DNA of 64,000 nt, taken from assembly GCA_009774765.1 (NCBI GenBank), contig VSOK01000001.1, forward strand, positions 62,001 to 126,000, written 5' to 3'. The notes beneath the pieces are model-generated. The model was given only the letters and a program-made list of their open reading frames with translations. It did not search any database and was not told the DNA's origin. This document shows, one piece after another, positions 42,999 to 51,725 of this stretch. Each line of letters begins with the position of its first letter. Positions within the stretch are counted from its first letter, which is position 1. Both the position numbers and the translations under genes were made by a program. This DNA comes from Bacteroidales bacterium. GTDB taxonomy: Bacteria > Bacteroidota > Bacteroidia > Bacteroidales > UBA932.

Positions 42999-44714
42999 AT
43001 GAACTTTATAAGAATTCGGAACACAGCCTGCTTCCTTGCATTTCTTTTGTCTTTATCCTGTTGCTCCTCACGTAAGACAGCGGCTCCTTTCAGTGTGATT
43101 CCTTATCCTCAGGAAGTTGAGTTCAGTGACGGCAGCTTTGACATTGCAGGCTCCCGCTTCATTGTCGATCCGTCTGTTGATGACGTTTCCCTCTCATACA
43201 TAGTCAAATTCTCTGAGGAACTGAGCACCGTTTCCGGCCGCCGCAGTTCCGTTCACCGCGGAGTTTCCGGGCGCGGTGTCCGGTTTATCCTAAATACAGC
43301 TCTCCCTGCTGAAGGATATACAATAGATGTCACCGGAAAGTCTGCCATAATAGGGGCCTCATCCTACAGCGGCTTTGTCTATGCCATCCAGACCGTCCGT
43401 CAGATGCTTCCTGTGGCCATATATGGCGGTGTGCGTTCCCGGGGTGATTATGTTCTTCCGTGCGTGCGTATCAGTGACAGACCCCGTTTTTCCTACCGTG
43501 GGGTTCTTATTGATGTCGGCCGTCATTTCTACAGTGTGGATGAGATAAAGAGATGCCTTGATATAATGTCTGTCTACAAGGTGAATGTCTTCCATTGGCA
43601 TCTGACGGAAGACCAGGGATGGCGTTTCGAGAGCAGGAAATATCCCCGCCTTACTGAAGTGGGGTCAGTACGCCACGGCACCCAGATTGACTTTGATCCG
43701 ATGCATCTGCGCCCGGAGGACCACGGAGGCTATTATACCCAGGATGAGATGCGCGATGTGGTATCTTATGCCGCTGAGCGCGGAATCACAGTGATTCCGG
43801 AACTTGACCTTCCGGGCCATCTGCTCAGTGCGCTTGCAGCCTATCCTGAGCTTGGATGCACCGGAGGCCCTTACGAAGTCGCCAACACGTGGGGTGTAAA
43901 AAAGGACGTGCTCTGTGTCGGACAAGAAAAGACTTTTACGTTTCTTGAGGATATCCTGACCGAGATAATGGACATCTTTCCTTCCGAATATATCAACATT
44001 GGAGGTGACGAGGTCCCGAAGGACCGCTGGAATGCCTGTCCCCGTTGCCGGAAGAAGATGGCTGAACTCGGTCTGGCTGACCGTGACGGCCATACGGCTG
44101 GCCAGTATCTTCAGAACTATGTGACTGCCAGAATCCAGAATTTCCTGAACGCCCACGGCCGCAAGATCATCGGATGGGAGGAAATCCTTGAGGGAGATCT
44201 TGCTGAAGGCGTCACCGTGATGTCGTGGAGAGGCACCGGAGAGGATGTGGATCCGCGTATCTGGAACTACAATTCCGTGATGAGCCCGCGCGGTTATATG
44301 TACATTGACCGTTACCAGTCACACGAGCAGGACCGCGAACCGTTCTCCATCGGTGCATATCTTCCTGTGGAGCAGCTTTATGAATATGAGCCTTACAAAG
44401 GTGTCCCTGAATATGGCAAGGAACGTATCCTTGGCGTGCAGGCCAACCTGTGGACAGAATATGTCAATACTGAGGAATATCTTGAGTATATGCTTCTTCC
44501 ACGTCTTGCCGCGTTGAGCGAGGTGCAGTGGTGTTCCCCTGAGGACCGTGAGTTTTCACGTTTCCGGGAATCTATGGACCGCCACCGGAATATATATGAG
44601 ACTATGGGGCTGACCTACGCGAAGCATCTTTGGGGAGTGATAGGTCTGCCGGGAAACGAATATCCTGCGAGAAGCCCGGAGGAACTGGCGGATTACCTTG
44701 CCGGCCGTGAATGA
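42999..44714 (+). CDS. GH20 beta-N-acetylhexosaminidase lipoprotein
   Basis: A 571-residue exo-enzyme that removes terminal beta-GlcNAc or beta-GalNAc. It has a lipoprotein-type signal (FLAFLLSLSCCSS), an N-terminal GH20b alpha/beta domain (~30-150), and a TIM barrel with SYRGVLIDVGRHFYSVDEIKR, HWHLTEDQGWRFE and the catalytic pair Asp337-Glu338 in NIGGDEVPKDRW. Catalysis is substrate-assisted through the N-acetyl group. It is the first gene after the invertible segment. GH109 follows 58 bp downstream. Anchoring at the periplasmic or outer-membrane face is expected. Confidence 0.95.
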   Translation: MNFIRIRNTACFLAFLLSLSCCSSRKTAAPFSVIPYPQEVEFSDGSFDIAGSRFIVDPSVDDVSLSYIVKFSEELSTVSGRRSSVHRGVSGRGVRFILNTALPAEGYTIDVTGKSAIIGASSYSGFVYAIQTVRQMLPVAIYGGVRSRGDYVLPCVRISDRPRFSYRGVLIDVGRHFYSVDEIKRCLDIMSVYKVNVFHWHLTEDQGWRFESRKYPRLTEVGSVRHGTQIDFDPMHLRPEDHGGYYTQDEMRDVVSYAAERGITVIPELDLPGHLLSALAAYPELGCTGGPYEVANTWGVKKDVLCVGQEKTFTFLEDILTEIMDIFPSEYINIGGDEVPKDRWNACPRCRKKMAELGLADRDGHTAGQYLQNYVTARIQNFLNAHGRKIIGWEEILEGDLAEGVTVMSWRGTGEDVDPRIWNYNSVMSPRGYMYIDRYQSHEQDREPFSIGAYLPVEQLYEYEPYKGVPEYGKERILGVQANLWTEYVNTEEYLEYMLLPRLAALSEVQWCSPEDREFSRFRESMDRHRNIYETMGLTYAKHLWGVIGLPGNEYPARSPEELADYLAGRE

Positions 44715-44772
44715 TGCCTCCCTTATGTGCACATAAATGACAACCCATATAATAACACTAACATTTTTTGCG

Positions 44773-46194
44773 ATGAACCATTCAAAACGCTTCCTTTTTG
44801 TACTGAGGTCTTTCGCGGCAGTTCTCCTGTGCGCCTCAGTCCTGTCCTGCAGTCAGGACCAGTCAAAAGTGATAAAGACGGATGTTCCGGTCCGCCCTTC
44901 CGGTCAGAGTGATGTCCTGGGACTGCGCACGGCTCCCCTTGACACGGTCCGTATCGGTTTTGTTGGCCTGGGAGGCCGCGGTTCCTTTGCCGTCTACAGA
45001 TATGCTTCGGTGCCTTGGACCAAAATCGTCGCCCTGTGTGACATTGAGCCTGACAGGGTTCAGAAGAATGTCGAATTTCTTGAGGACAAAGGTATGCCTG
45101 CACCTGCGGTATATACAGGCAATGAGGGCTTCAAGCGTATGTGCGAGCGTGATGACATAGATCTGGTATATATCTGTACAGACTGGAAAAATCATACTCC
45201 GGTCGCGTTGTATGCCCTTGACCACGGCAAACACGCTGCTATCGAAGTCCCTTCCGCCACATCCCTTGATGAGTGCTGGGCTCTTGTGGATGCCGCAGAA
45301 CGCAACCGACGTCACTGTATGATGCTTGAGAACTGCTGTTACGACTTCTTTGAGCTTTCAGCCCTTGAGATGGCGCGCAACGGTGTGTTCGGTGAGCTTC
45401 TTCATGCAGAGGGATCCTATCACCACAATCTGACCGACTACTGGGACGGATATTGGAGGAACTGGAGACTGGATTTCAACAGCGGTCACAAGGGCGATGT
45501 CTATCCTACGCACGGTCTTGGTCCTGTGTGCCAGGCAATGAATATACATCGCGGCGACAGGATGAAGACTCTTGTGGCGATGGAGACCAGGTCGGTGAAC
45601 GGTGTCAAGTCAGTGAAACGCTACCAGGGCATTGATATGCCTGACTTTCAGAACGGTGACCAGACCTGTACTATGATAAGTACAGAACTGGGCAAGACGA
45701 TCCTGATCGAGCACAATGTGATGACTCCACGGCCCTACGACCGTATGTACCAGCTTGTCGGCTCTGACGGATATGCGGCTAAATATCCTGTGGAGCAGTT
45801 CAATCTCCGTAAGGAGAAGATGACGGAGGCAGGTATCGATTTTGACGAGGACTTCAATATCCACGGTCCTCTTTCTGCAGACCAGGCAAAGGCTCTTTAT
45901 GCCCGTTATCCGAGCCCTATCCTTGACAGGGACCTCGAGGAGCTTGCGAAGCGTGTAGGCGGTCACGGCGGAATGGACTTCCTTATGGACTATCGCCTTA
46001 TTTATTGCCTCCACTACGGTCTTCCTCTTGATATGGATGTATATGACCTTGCGGAGTGGTGCAGTATCAGTGAACTCGGTGCGATCTCCATCGCGCACGG
46101 CAGTGCTCCTGTAGAAGTTCCGGACTTTACACGCGGGGCTTGGGACAGGATTGACGGGTTCAGCTATGCTTTTGCCGACGGTTCATTCAAATAA
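44773..46194 (+). CDS. GH109-type lipoprotein (predicted alpha-N-acetylgalactosaminidase)
   Basis: 473 residues from ATG 44773, which begins the lipoprotein signal (LRSFAAVLLCASVLSC); the frame is open to ATG 44737, but those residues are not signal-like. A Rossmann domain binds NAD (IGFVGLGGRGSFAVY), followed by EVPSATS and the GH109 signature YPTHGLGPVC near residues 244-253, with its catalytic-region Tyr and His. GH109 enzymes use tightly bound NAD+ in an oxidation-elimination mechanism to release alpha-GalNAc, for example from blood group A antigen or mucin cores. It lies between GH20 and SusC in the same unit. Ordinary Gfo/Idh/MocA dehydrogenase activity is the alternative; YPTHG argues for GH109. 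Confidence 0.85.
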   Translation: MNHSKRFLFVLRSFAAVLLCASVLSCSQDQSKVIKTDVPVRPSGQSDVLGLRTAPLDTVRIGFVGLGGRGSFAVYRYASVPWTKIVALCDIEPDRVQKNVEFLEDKGMPAPAVYTGNEGFKRMCERDDIDLVYICTDWKNHTPVALYALDHGKHAAIEVPSATSLDECWALVDAAERNRRHCMMLENCCYDFFELSALEMARNGVFGELLHAEGSYHHNLTDYWDGYWRNWRLDFNSGHKGDVYPTHGLGPVCQAMNIHRGDRMKTLVAMETRSVNGVKSVKRYQGIDMPDFQNGDQTCTMISTELGKTILIEHNVMTPRPYDRMYQLVGSDGYAAKYPVEQFNLRKEKMTEAGIDFDEDFNIHGPLSADQAKALYARYPSPILDRDLEELAKRVGGHGGMDFLMDYRLIYCLHYGLPLDMDVYDLAEWCSISELGAISIAHGSAPVEVPDFTRGAWDRIDGFSYAFADGSFK

Positions 46195-46203
46195 GATGTT
46201 CTT

Positions 46204-49176
46204 ATGAAAAATATTGCTCTGAAGATATGCCTGGCAGTCACGTTTGTGATTGCCGGCCTGGAATCATTTGCCCAGATTGCAGTGACTGGAAATGTTGCTG
46301 ACAAGGCTACCGGAGAACCTCTTATAGGTGTAAGTGTCGCCATACAAGGAACTTCAAAAGGAGTGATTACTGATATTGACGGAAATTTCAGTGTTCAGGT
46401 GGAAGATGACGCCTCATTGGTTTTCGGTTATCTCGGGTACAGGACATTGGTTGTCCCTGTTGCAGGAAAGACTGTAATTGATGTCGTGATGGAATCCGAC
46501 ATCAACACGTTGGATGAAGTCGTACTGATGGGATATTCTTCTATGAAGAAGACGGAACTGTCAAGCTCGGTCGTTTCTGTACAGGGAGACAAGCTCAGGG
46601 ATATAGTGACACCGGATGTAGGCAATATGCTCCAGGGAAAGGTTGCTGGAGTTGTGGTGACCAATGATTCCGGTGCTCCCGGAAGTACTGCCACAATCAG
46701 AATCCGAGGTACCGGAAGCATTACGGCAGGATCTTCTCCTCTTTATGTGGTGGACGGGGTCGCAGGAGGTATCTTCAACCCGAATGACATAGAAACCATT
46801 ACAGTGCTGAAAGATGCCGGCTCGACAGGTATTTATGGAGCTTCAGGCTCCGGTGGAGTAATAGTCGTAACAACAAAGCAGGCCAAAGCGGGGCAGGAGC
46901 CTTCGGTTGACTTCAAGGCGCAGGTCGGTGTGAAGCAGATGCTGACCGGACGCTTCAATATGATGAATGCTTCTGAACTGTATGGACTGTATAAATCCGT
47001 TATGTCCCCGACTGCTATGAAGAGTTATCCGGAGAAGCTGCGCAATCAGGATTTCGACTGGATAAAGGATGCCGAAAGGACAGGTATTACTCAGAACTAC
47101 TATGTATCCGCGAGCGGCAATCTCAAGAAAGTGAATTTCCTCGTGAGTCTTGACTGGTATGATGAAAACGGTACTCAGAGAGCTTCCGAATACAACAGGT
47201 TATCGGGCAGGGTTAATGTCGGTGCGGAGATAGCGAAAAATCTCACCCTCAACGCCAGGGTGAACTATAGCCAGTCCAAGAGTGTCAGCGGTTACGGTTT
47301 GGGATATTACAACCAGCTTCCGTGGAACAATCCGTATGATCAGAATACCGGCAAAGTCCTGTATATAGCATCTGCTGTACGTCCGGACAACGGTGAGGTC
47401 TGGTATGGCCGTGAAGCGAGCAATCCTCTTTATGCCCCTTCTGTGAATCCGAATCCTTACAGCATATCAAAGTCGCTTGTAGGTGATCTGCAGCTGTCTT
47501 GGGCAATTACGGACTATCTGACAGTGACTTCGACCAACAGGTATTCGTCAGGGAATTATTTGTCCAAAAGCGTGATTGTCCCTGAGGCATACAATGCAAG
47601 CTGGCCGGAGGGACAGCTCAGCCAAAGCCTTTCCTGGAGCAGTTCATTCGGCACGACCAATATACTCAAGTATTTCGATACGTTCAGAAACGCACATAGC
47701 GTGTCGGCGCTTGTGGGTTATGAGTACGGCTACAGCCAGGATGAATATATGACCGGAGTTGCAGCCGGACTCAAAAACGGTCTTCAGGTATTCAATGGTA
47801 CTGTGGCGAAGAATCTGACAGGAACCAAAACCGAGCTTGCGAGCTGGTCTGTTTTTGCCCAGGCCCAGTACAGTTACAGGGAAAAGTATATTTTGAATGC
47901 AACATTCCGTGCGGACGCCTCATCAGTGTTCGCTCCGAAGAGTCGTGTGGGATATTTCCCTTCTGTTTCAGCCGCTTGGCTTGTAACAGGCGAGAACTTT
48001 ATGAAAAACCAGGATGTCGTCTCGTTCCTCAAGCTGCGTGCAAGCTATGGTCTTACAGGAAATTCAAATATCGGGGCATACAAATATCTTGATGTGTACG
48101 GATTCAACGAGAGACTCCAGTATCAGGGGGTACAGGGAGCTGTGCCTATGACTGTCGCGAACCCTTATCTGCACTGGGAGACGGCCGTGATGAAAAATCT
48201 CGGTATAGACATTTCGTTCAGGAATTTCCTTACATTGAATGTCGACCTGTACAGCAACCTGAACAAGGATTTGCTGCTTTCAGTTCCTCTTGCCCTGAGT
48301 TCCGGTTTCGACAGCAGGACTGAGAATACGGGAAAGATCCGTAACAGCGGTATAGAGGTCCAGATCACTTCCAATAATTTCAACAGAAAGAATTTCAAAT
48401 GGTCTACCTCACTCAACCTCGGCCACAACAAGAATGTGGTTGTCTATCTTCCGAACCATGAAGATATCGTCGTGTCGCATTCCCAGGGAGACCAGATCTA
48501 CCGTGAGGGCGAGCCGCTTTACAGCTGGTATATGCCGAAATGGCTGGGAGTGGATCCTGAGAACGGAAACCCTCTTTGGGAAAAGCTGCTTTATGATGAT
48601 GACGGTAACGTAATCGGCTCGGAGCCCGGAAGCAAGGTGGATATGACCAAAGACGTTCAGATTGTCGGATGTGCACAGCCTAAGCTGACAGGAGGTATGC
48701 TCAATACTTTCAACATCTATGGTCTTGAGGCAAGCATCAATCTTCAATTTGTATATGGTAATGATGTTTACAACGATACCCGCCGTTATATTGATTCGGA
48801 CGGTGCATATATCGACTATAATTTTATGTCTCTTGACAACGGTCTCGGATGGAAACGCTGGGAGAAGGAAGGCGACATCGCGACACATCCTAAGGCAAGG
48901 GTAGGAGGCAACAGGCTTTCAAATGAACTTACGTCACGGTATCTGGAAGACGGAAGCTACCTGAGGATAAAAAACGTGACTCTCAGCTATCCTCTTCCGA
49001 AGAAAGCGGTAAAGAAACTTCACCTTCAGAGTGCGAGGATATTTCTTTCGGGGGATAACCTTTATACGTTCACAAGATTTTCCGGTATGGATCCGGAGGT
49101 CGGTGTGAAAGGTCTTTTCAGTTATAATTATCCTGTTTCCAGGGTATTCTCGCTTGGGTTAAACATTAAATTCTGA
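46204..49176 (+). CDS. SusC-type TonB-dependent outer-membrane transporter (first pair)
   Basis: A 990-residue SusC/RagA protein. It has a signal peptide (VTFVIAGLESFAQ), a CarboxypepD-regulatory-like domain (~24-108, DKATGEPLIGVSV and DGNFSV), a plug domain (~115-225) with the SusC-family segments LQGKVAGVVV, IRIRGTGSITAGSSPLYVVDGV and VLKDAGSTGIYGASGSGGVI, and a long beta-barrel ending in RVFSLGLNIKF. It imports oligosaccharides using TonB energy together with the SusD lid encoded 7 bp downstream. There is no DUF4974 anti-sigma-like extension, so it is not visibly coupled to an ECF switch. Confidence 0.95.
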   Translation: MKNIALKICLAVTFVIAGLESFAQIAVTGNVADKATGEPLIGVSVAIQGTSKGVITDIDGNFSVQVEDDASLVFGYLGYRTLVVPVAGKTVIDVVMESDINTLDEVVLMGYSSMKKTELSSSVVSVQGDKLRDIVTPDVGNMLQGKVAGVVVTNDSGAPGSTATIRIRGTGSITAGSSPLYVVDGVAGGIFNPNDIETITVLKDAGSTGIYGASGSGGVIVVTTKQAKAGQEPSVDFKAQVGVKQMLTGRFNMMNASELYGLYKSVMSPTAMKSYPEKLRNQDFDWIKDAERTGITQNYYVSASGNLKKVNFLVSLDWYDENGTQRASEYNRLSGRVNVGAEIAKNLTLNARVNYSQSKSVSGYGLGYYNQLPWNNPYDQNTGKVLYIASAVRPDNGEVWYGREASNPLYAPSVNPNPYSISKSLVGDLQLSWAITDYLTVTSTNRYSSGNYLSKSVIVPEAYNASWPEGQLSQSLSWSSSFGTTNILKYFDTFRNAHSVSALVGYEYGYSQDEYMTGVAAGLKNGLQVFNGTVAKNLTGTKTELASWSVFAQAQYSYREKYILNATFRADASSVFAPKSRVGYFPSVSAAWLVTGENFMKNQDVVSFLKLRASYGLTGNSNIGAYKYLDVYGFNERLQYQGVQGAVPMTVANPYLHWETAVMKNLGIDISFRNFLTLNVDLYSNLNKDLLLSVPLALSSGFDSRTENTGKIRNSGIEVQITSNNFNRKNFKWSTSLNLGHNKNVVVYLPNHEDIVVSHSQGDQIYREGEPLYSWYMPKWLGVDPENGNPLWEKLLYDDDGNVIGSEPGSKVDMTKDVQIVGCAQPKLTGGMLNTFNIYGLEASINLQFVYGNDVYNDTRRYIDSDGAYIDYNFMSLDNGLGWKRWEKEGDIATHPKARVGGNRLSNELTSRYLEDGSYLRIKNVTLSYPLPKKAVKKLHLQSARIFLSGDNLYTFTRFSGMDPEVGVKGLFSYNYPVSRVFSLGLNIKF

Positions 49177-49183
49177 CGTTGCG

Positions 49184-50929
49184 ATGAGAAAATATATTAT
49201 ACTGGCATTTATGGCCCTGGCTGCTGTATCATGTAATCTGGACTATTATCCGTACGACAAGGTATCGGCCGGAAGTATGCAGAACGTATCGTCTGCTGCG
49301 GTCGCTACGGACGGCAACTACGCCCTTTTCAAGGCACCTTTGGAGTACAGCGGATTCTATACTGTAGGCAATACGTATGTCCGTCATTATTTCCAGATGG
49401 CGGAATTGAAAGGCGACAACGTGCTTATGTCCGGTAAGAGCACCGATCCTTTGTTCAAGGATGCCGTCCTTGAAGATTCATCCAGCGATACCAATATTGA
49501 ATATTTTTGGTTTGCCTCCTATAAGATAGCTTATTCCACGTCTATTGTGATAGATATGATAAGCGATGATACTGATGATGCCGAGCTCCGGCATATAAAG
49601 GGGGAAAATCTCACTATGAGAGCTTTGGTCTATATGCACCTTTGTGACATATATGCGAATCCGTATGTCTGGGACGGAGGTCAGTCTATGGGAGTCATCC
49701 TGAATACGGGAGGTGGAGAAACCAATGTCTCCCGCGCGTCCGTCGCAAAAGTGTATGAACAGGTTGAAAGTGACCTGCTTTCCGCTATCAGATGTATGGA
49801 AGGAGGGTCGATACGCGGCAACAACGGCTATATAGGCAAGGCTACTGCTCAGGGACTTCTTGCACGCCTTTATCTTTATATGGGCAGGGATCAGGAATGT
49901 ATAAATGTGATAAACGATATGCTTGCCGGGGCTGATCCGGCATCGGTGCTTGACGATGACTACGAGCATCTGTTCCAGTTCAGCAAGGAGTCCAAGGAAG
50001 TCCTCTGGTGTATAGGTATGATTGACAACACGACTGACATAGCAGGAGAACAGGCGATGCTCGGGTCCATGTACTGGTCCAACGGAGATCCCGGTGACGG
50101 TTCCGGCTGGGCTGAGATCTATTATTCACAGCCTCTGATCGACCTTTATGAACGTCATTCCGGTGATATGAGGATGGCAACTATGCGTGTGCCGAAACAC
50201 ATTTCCACGACAGGAAAGAAGATGATCTACTGGCCGACTCCTACTGAGGACGGATTTTATGAAAACTACATAGACCGTGATCCCGTATATGACAATGCGA
50301 CAGGCAAATATACCTGCACTTATGTTGAGATTACTGCTTCCGGAAGCGAGAAATCCGAGAAATATTCAGTCGAGACGGAGATTGTGAATACTTATCCACG
50401 TCACTATATAATGCTGGACGGCAAGAAGCAGTATGTTACAGTATCCGATTCGCTTGGCTGCCGTACCGGTTCGGGAGGTAATGTCTATCCTCTCAATTAT
50501 ATGAAGAAATTCTCCTGCCAGGAAGGCCGTGCCACCAATCTTGGTTCGCCTATAATGCTGCGCTGGGGAGAGCTGCTTCTTGACAGGGCCGAGGCGTATG
50601 CGCATATCGGGGAAACGGAAAAGGCTCTTTCGGATGTGAATGTTATCCGCAGGAGAGCGGGACTTTCAGATGAGGATATGTTCACTTCCGGCAATATGGC
50701 GGAGAGGGGATATGATGACGTGCTTGATGTGGTCCTTGACGAGCGCAGGATGGAATTGTGCTTTGAAGGGTTCAGAGTTCTGGACCTCAAACGCAACAGA
50801 CGTGATATAGACCGACGTTATGCCGGAAGGCAGATGTGGGAGGTCGTGCCTTATTCTGATCCGCGTCTGTGCTATCAGATTCCGCGTGCTGAGATCATAG
50901 TCAGTGGAATACCACAAAATGAGCGTTGA
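49184..50929 (+). CDS. SusD-type surface glycan-binding lipoprotein (first pair)
   Basis: A 581-residue RagB/SusD lipoprotein with lipobox AAVSC near residue 17. TPR-like helices build the body (ENLTMRALVYMHLCDIYANPYVW, ATAQGLLARLYLYMG), and the C-terminal region has the family segments RWGELLLDRAEAYAHIGETEKALSDVNVIRRRAG and ELCFEGFRVLDLKR. It caps the SusC barrel and captures glycan. It lies 7 bp after its SusC partner. Confidence 0.94.
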   Translation: MRKYIILAFMALAAVSCNLDYYPYDKVSAGSMQNVSSAAVATDGNYALFKAPLEYSGFYTVGNTYVRHYFQMAELKGDNVLMSGKSTDPLFKDAVLEDSSSDTNIEYFWFASYKIAYSTSIVIDMISDDTDDAELRHIKGENLTMRALVYMHLCDIYANPYVWDGGQSMGVILNTGGGETNVSRASVAKVYEQVESDLLSAIRCMEGGSIRGNNGYIGKATAQGLLARLYLYMGRDQECINVINDMLAGADPASVLDDDYEHLFQFSKESKEVLWCIGMIDNTTDIAGEQAMLGSMYWSNGDPGDGSGWAEIYYSQPLIDLYERHSGDMRMATMRVPKHISTTGKKMIYWPTPTEDGFYENYIDRDPVYDNATGKYTCTYVEITASGSEKSEKYSVETEIVNTYPRHYIMLDGKKQYVTVSDSLGCRTGSGGNVYPLNYMKKFSCQEGRATNLGSPIMLRWGELLLDRAEAYAHIGETEKALSDVNVIRRRAGLSDEDMFTSGNMAERGYDDVLDVVLDERRMELCFEGFRVLDLKRNRRDIDRRYAGRQMWEVVPYSDPRLCYQIPRAEIIVSGIPQNER

Positions 50930-50931
50930 TT

Positions 50932-51720
50932 ATGGACTGTATATTTCAAAAAGCAGTTTGTATGATATGTCTTGTGCCTTTTTTCATCTGCTGTGAAAGG
51001 GCCGGTACGGATGATGCCGATGAAATGTCGGCTCCTCTGATTATTCCTGTGCCTCAGCCTGAACTGCCTCCAGAGGAAGATGACACAGTTGATGAACAGG
51101 AAATCCTTAAGCATCTGGATGATGATTTCTCCTGGTGGAGCGATATTCCGGAGCAGGAACGTCTTGGTTCTGCGGGAAATGAACTCCAGTTTGAAAGGGG
51201 AACCAGGACTGTCAAGTTGCATTCGGACAAAGATTATATCTACGGATATGTTGAGATTGATACGACAAAAGTGCTTTCAAGATATGGGGTATGGTCTCCT
51301 GAGTACCTTAATAACCTCGGTGTCTGGATTGATGCGGACGATGTGCATTCAGGTCAGGGAGGAGGATGGTTCTTCTCGTCTTCATCCAAGCCTTATGATA
51401 TTCTTCTGCGTGGCAGAATATCTGAAAACGCAGTCCCGCTGCAGGAGAGTTGGAATCCGCGTGTAAATGATGTCGCCGCCTCCGGAGACAGTTTCGGTGT
51501 GAGTGATCCTGACAGGGAGAATTGGAACAATGTCGGTACCGGCAAGGCAAAGATAGTGGATGAGACAATCTTCTGCTGCTCATTTGTAATTGACAGGAAA
51601 CGTCTTGGTCTTGAAAATTTCACGGATGTACGCATCGGGATTTCTTTTGATTCAGGAGGATACAATGACTATGCGGTGATTCCATACAGGACAGGTTTTG
51701 AACTTTCACTAATAAATTGA
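50932..51720 (+). CDS. SusE-position lipoprotein, CBM9/DOMON-like
   Basis: 262 residues from ATG 50932, which follows the SusD stop at once; the TTG at 50926 would overlap it. A short hydrophobic signal ends in a Cys pair (LVPFFICC), followed by a Pro/Glu-rich acidic linker and then a beta-sandwich domain with DDFSWWSDIPEQE, VKLHSDKDYIYGYVEID, LGVWIDADDVHSGQGGGWFFSS and VRIGISF. The pattern resembles the two lipoproteins at 62150 and 62942, which carry clear DG-x-WDDW starts. The placement after SusD suggests an accessory glycan-binding protein. No family could be named firmly. Confidence 0.6.
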   Translation: MDCIFQKAVCMICLVPFFICCERAGTDDADEMSAPLIIPVPQPELPPEEDDTVDEQEILKHLDDDFSWWSDIPEQERLGSAGNELQFERGTRTVKLHSDKDYIYGYVEIDTTKVLSRYGVWSPEYLNNLGVWIDADDVHSGQGGGWFFSSSSKPYDILLRGRISENAVPLQESWNPRVNDVAASGDSFGVSDPDRENWNNVGTGKAKIVDETIFCCSFVIDRKRLGLENFTDVRIGISFDSGGYNDYAVIPYRTGFELSLIN

Positions 51721-51725
51721 CAGAA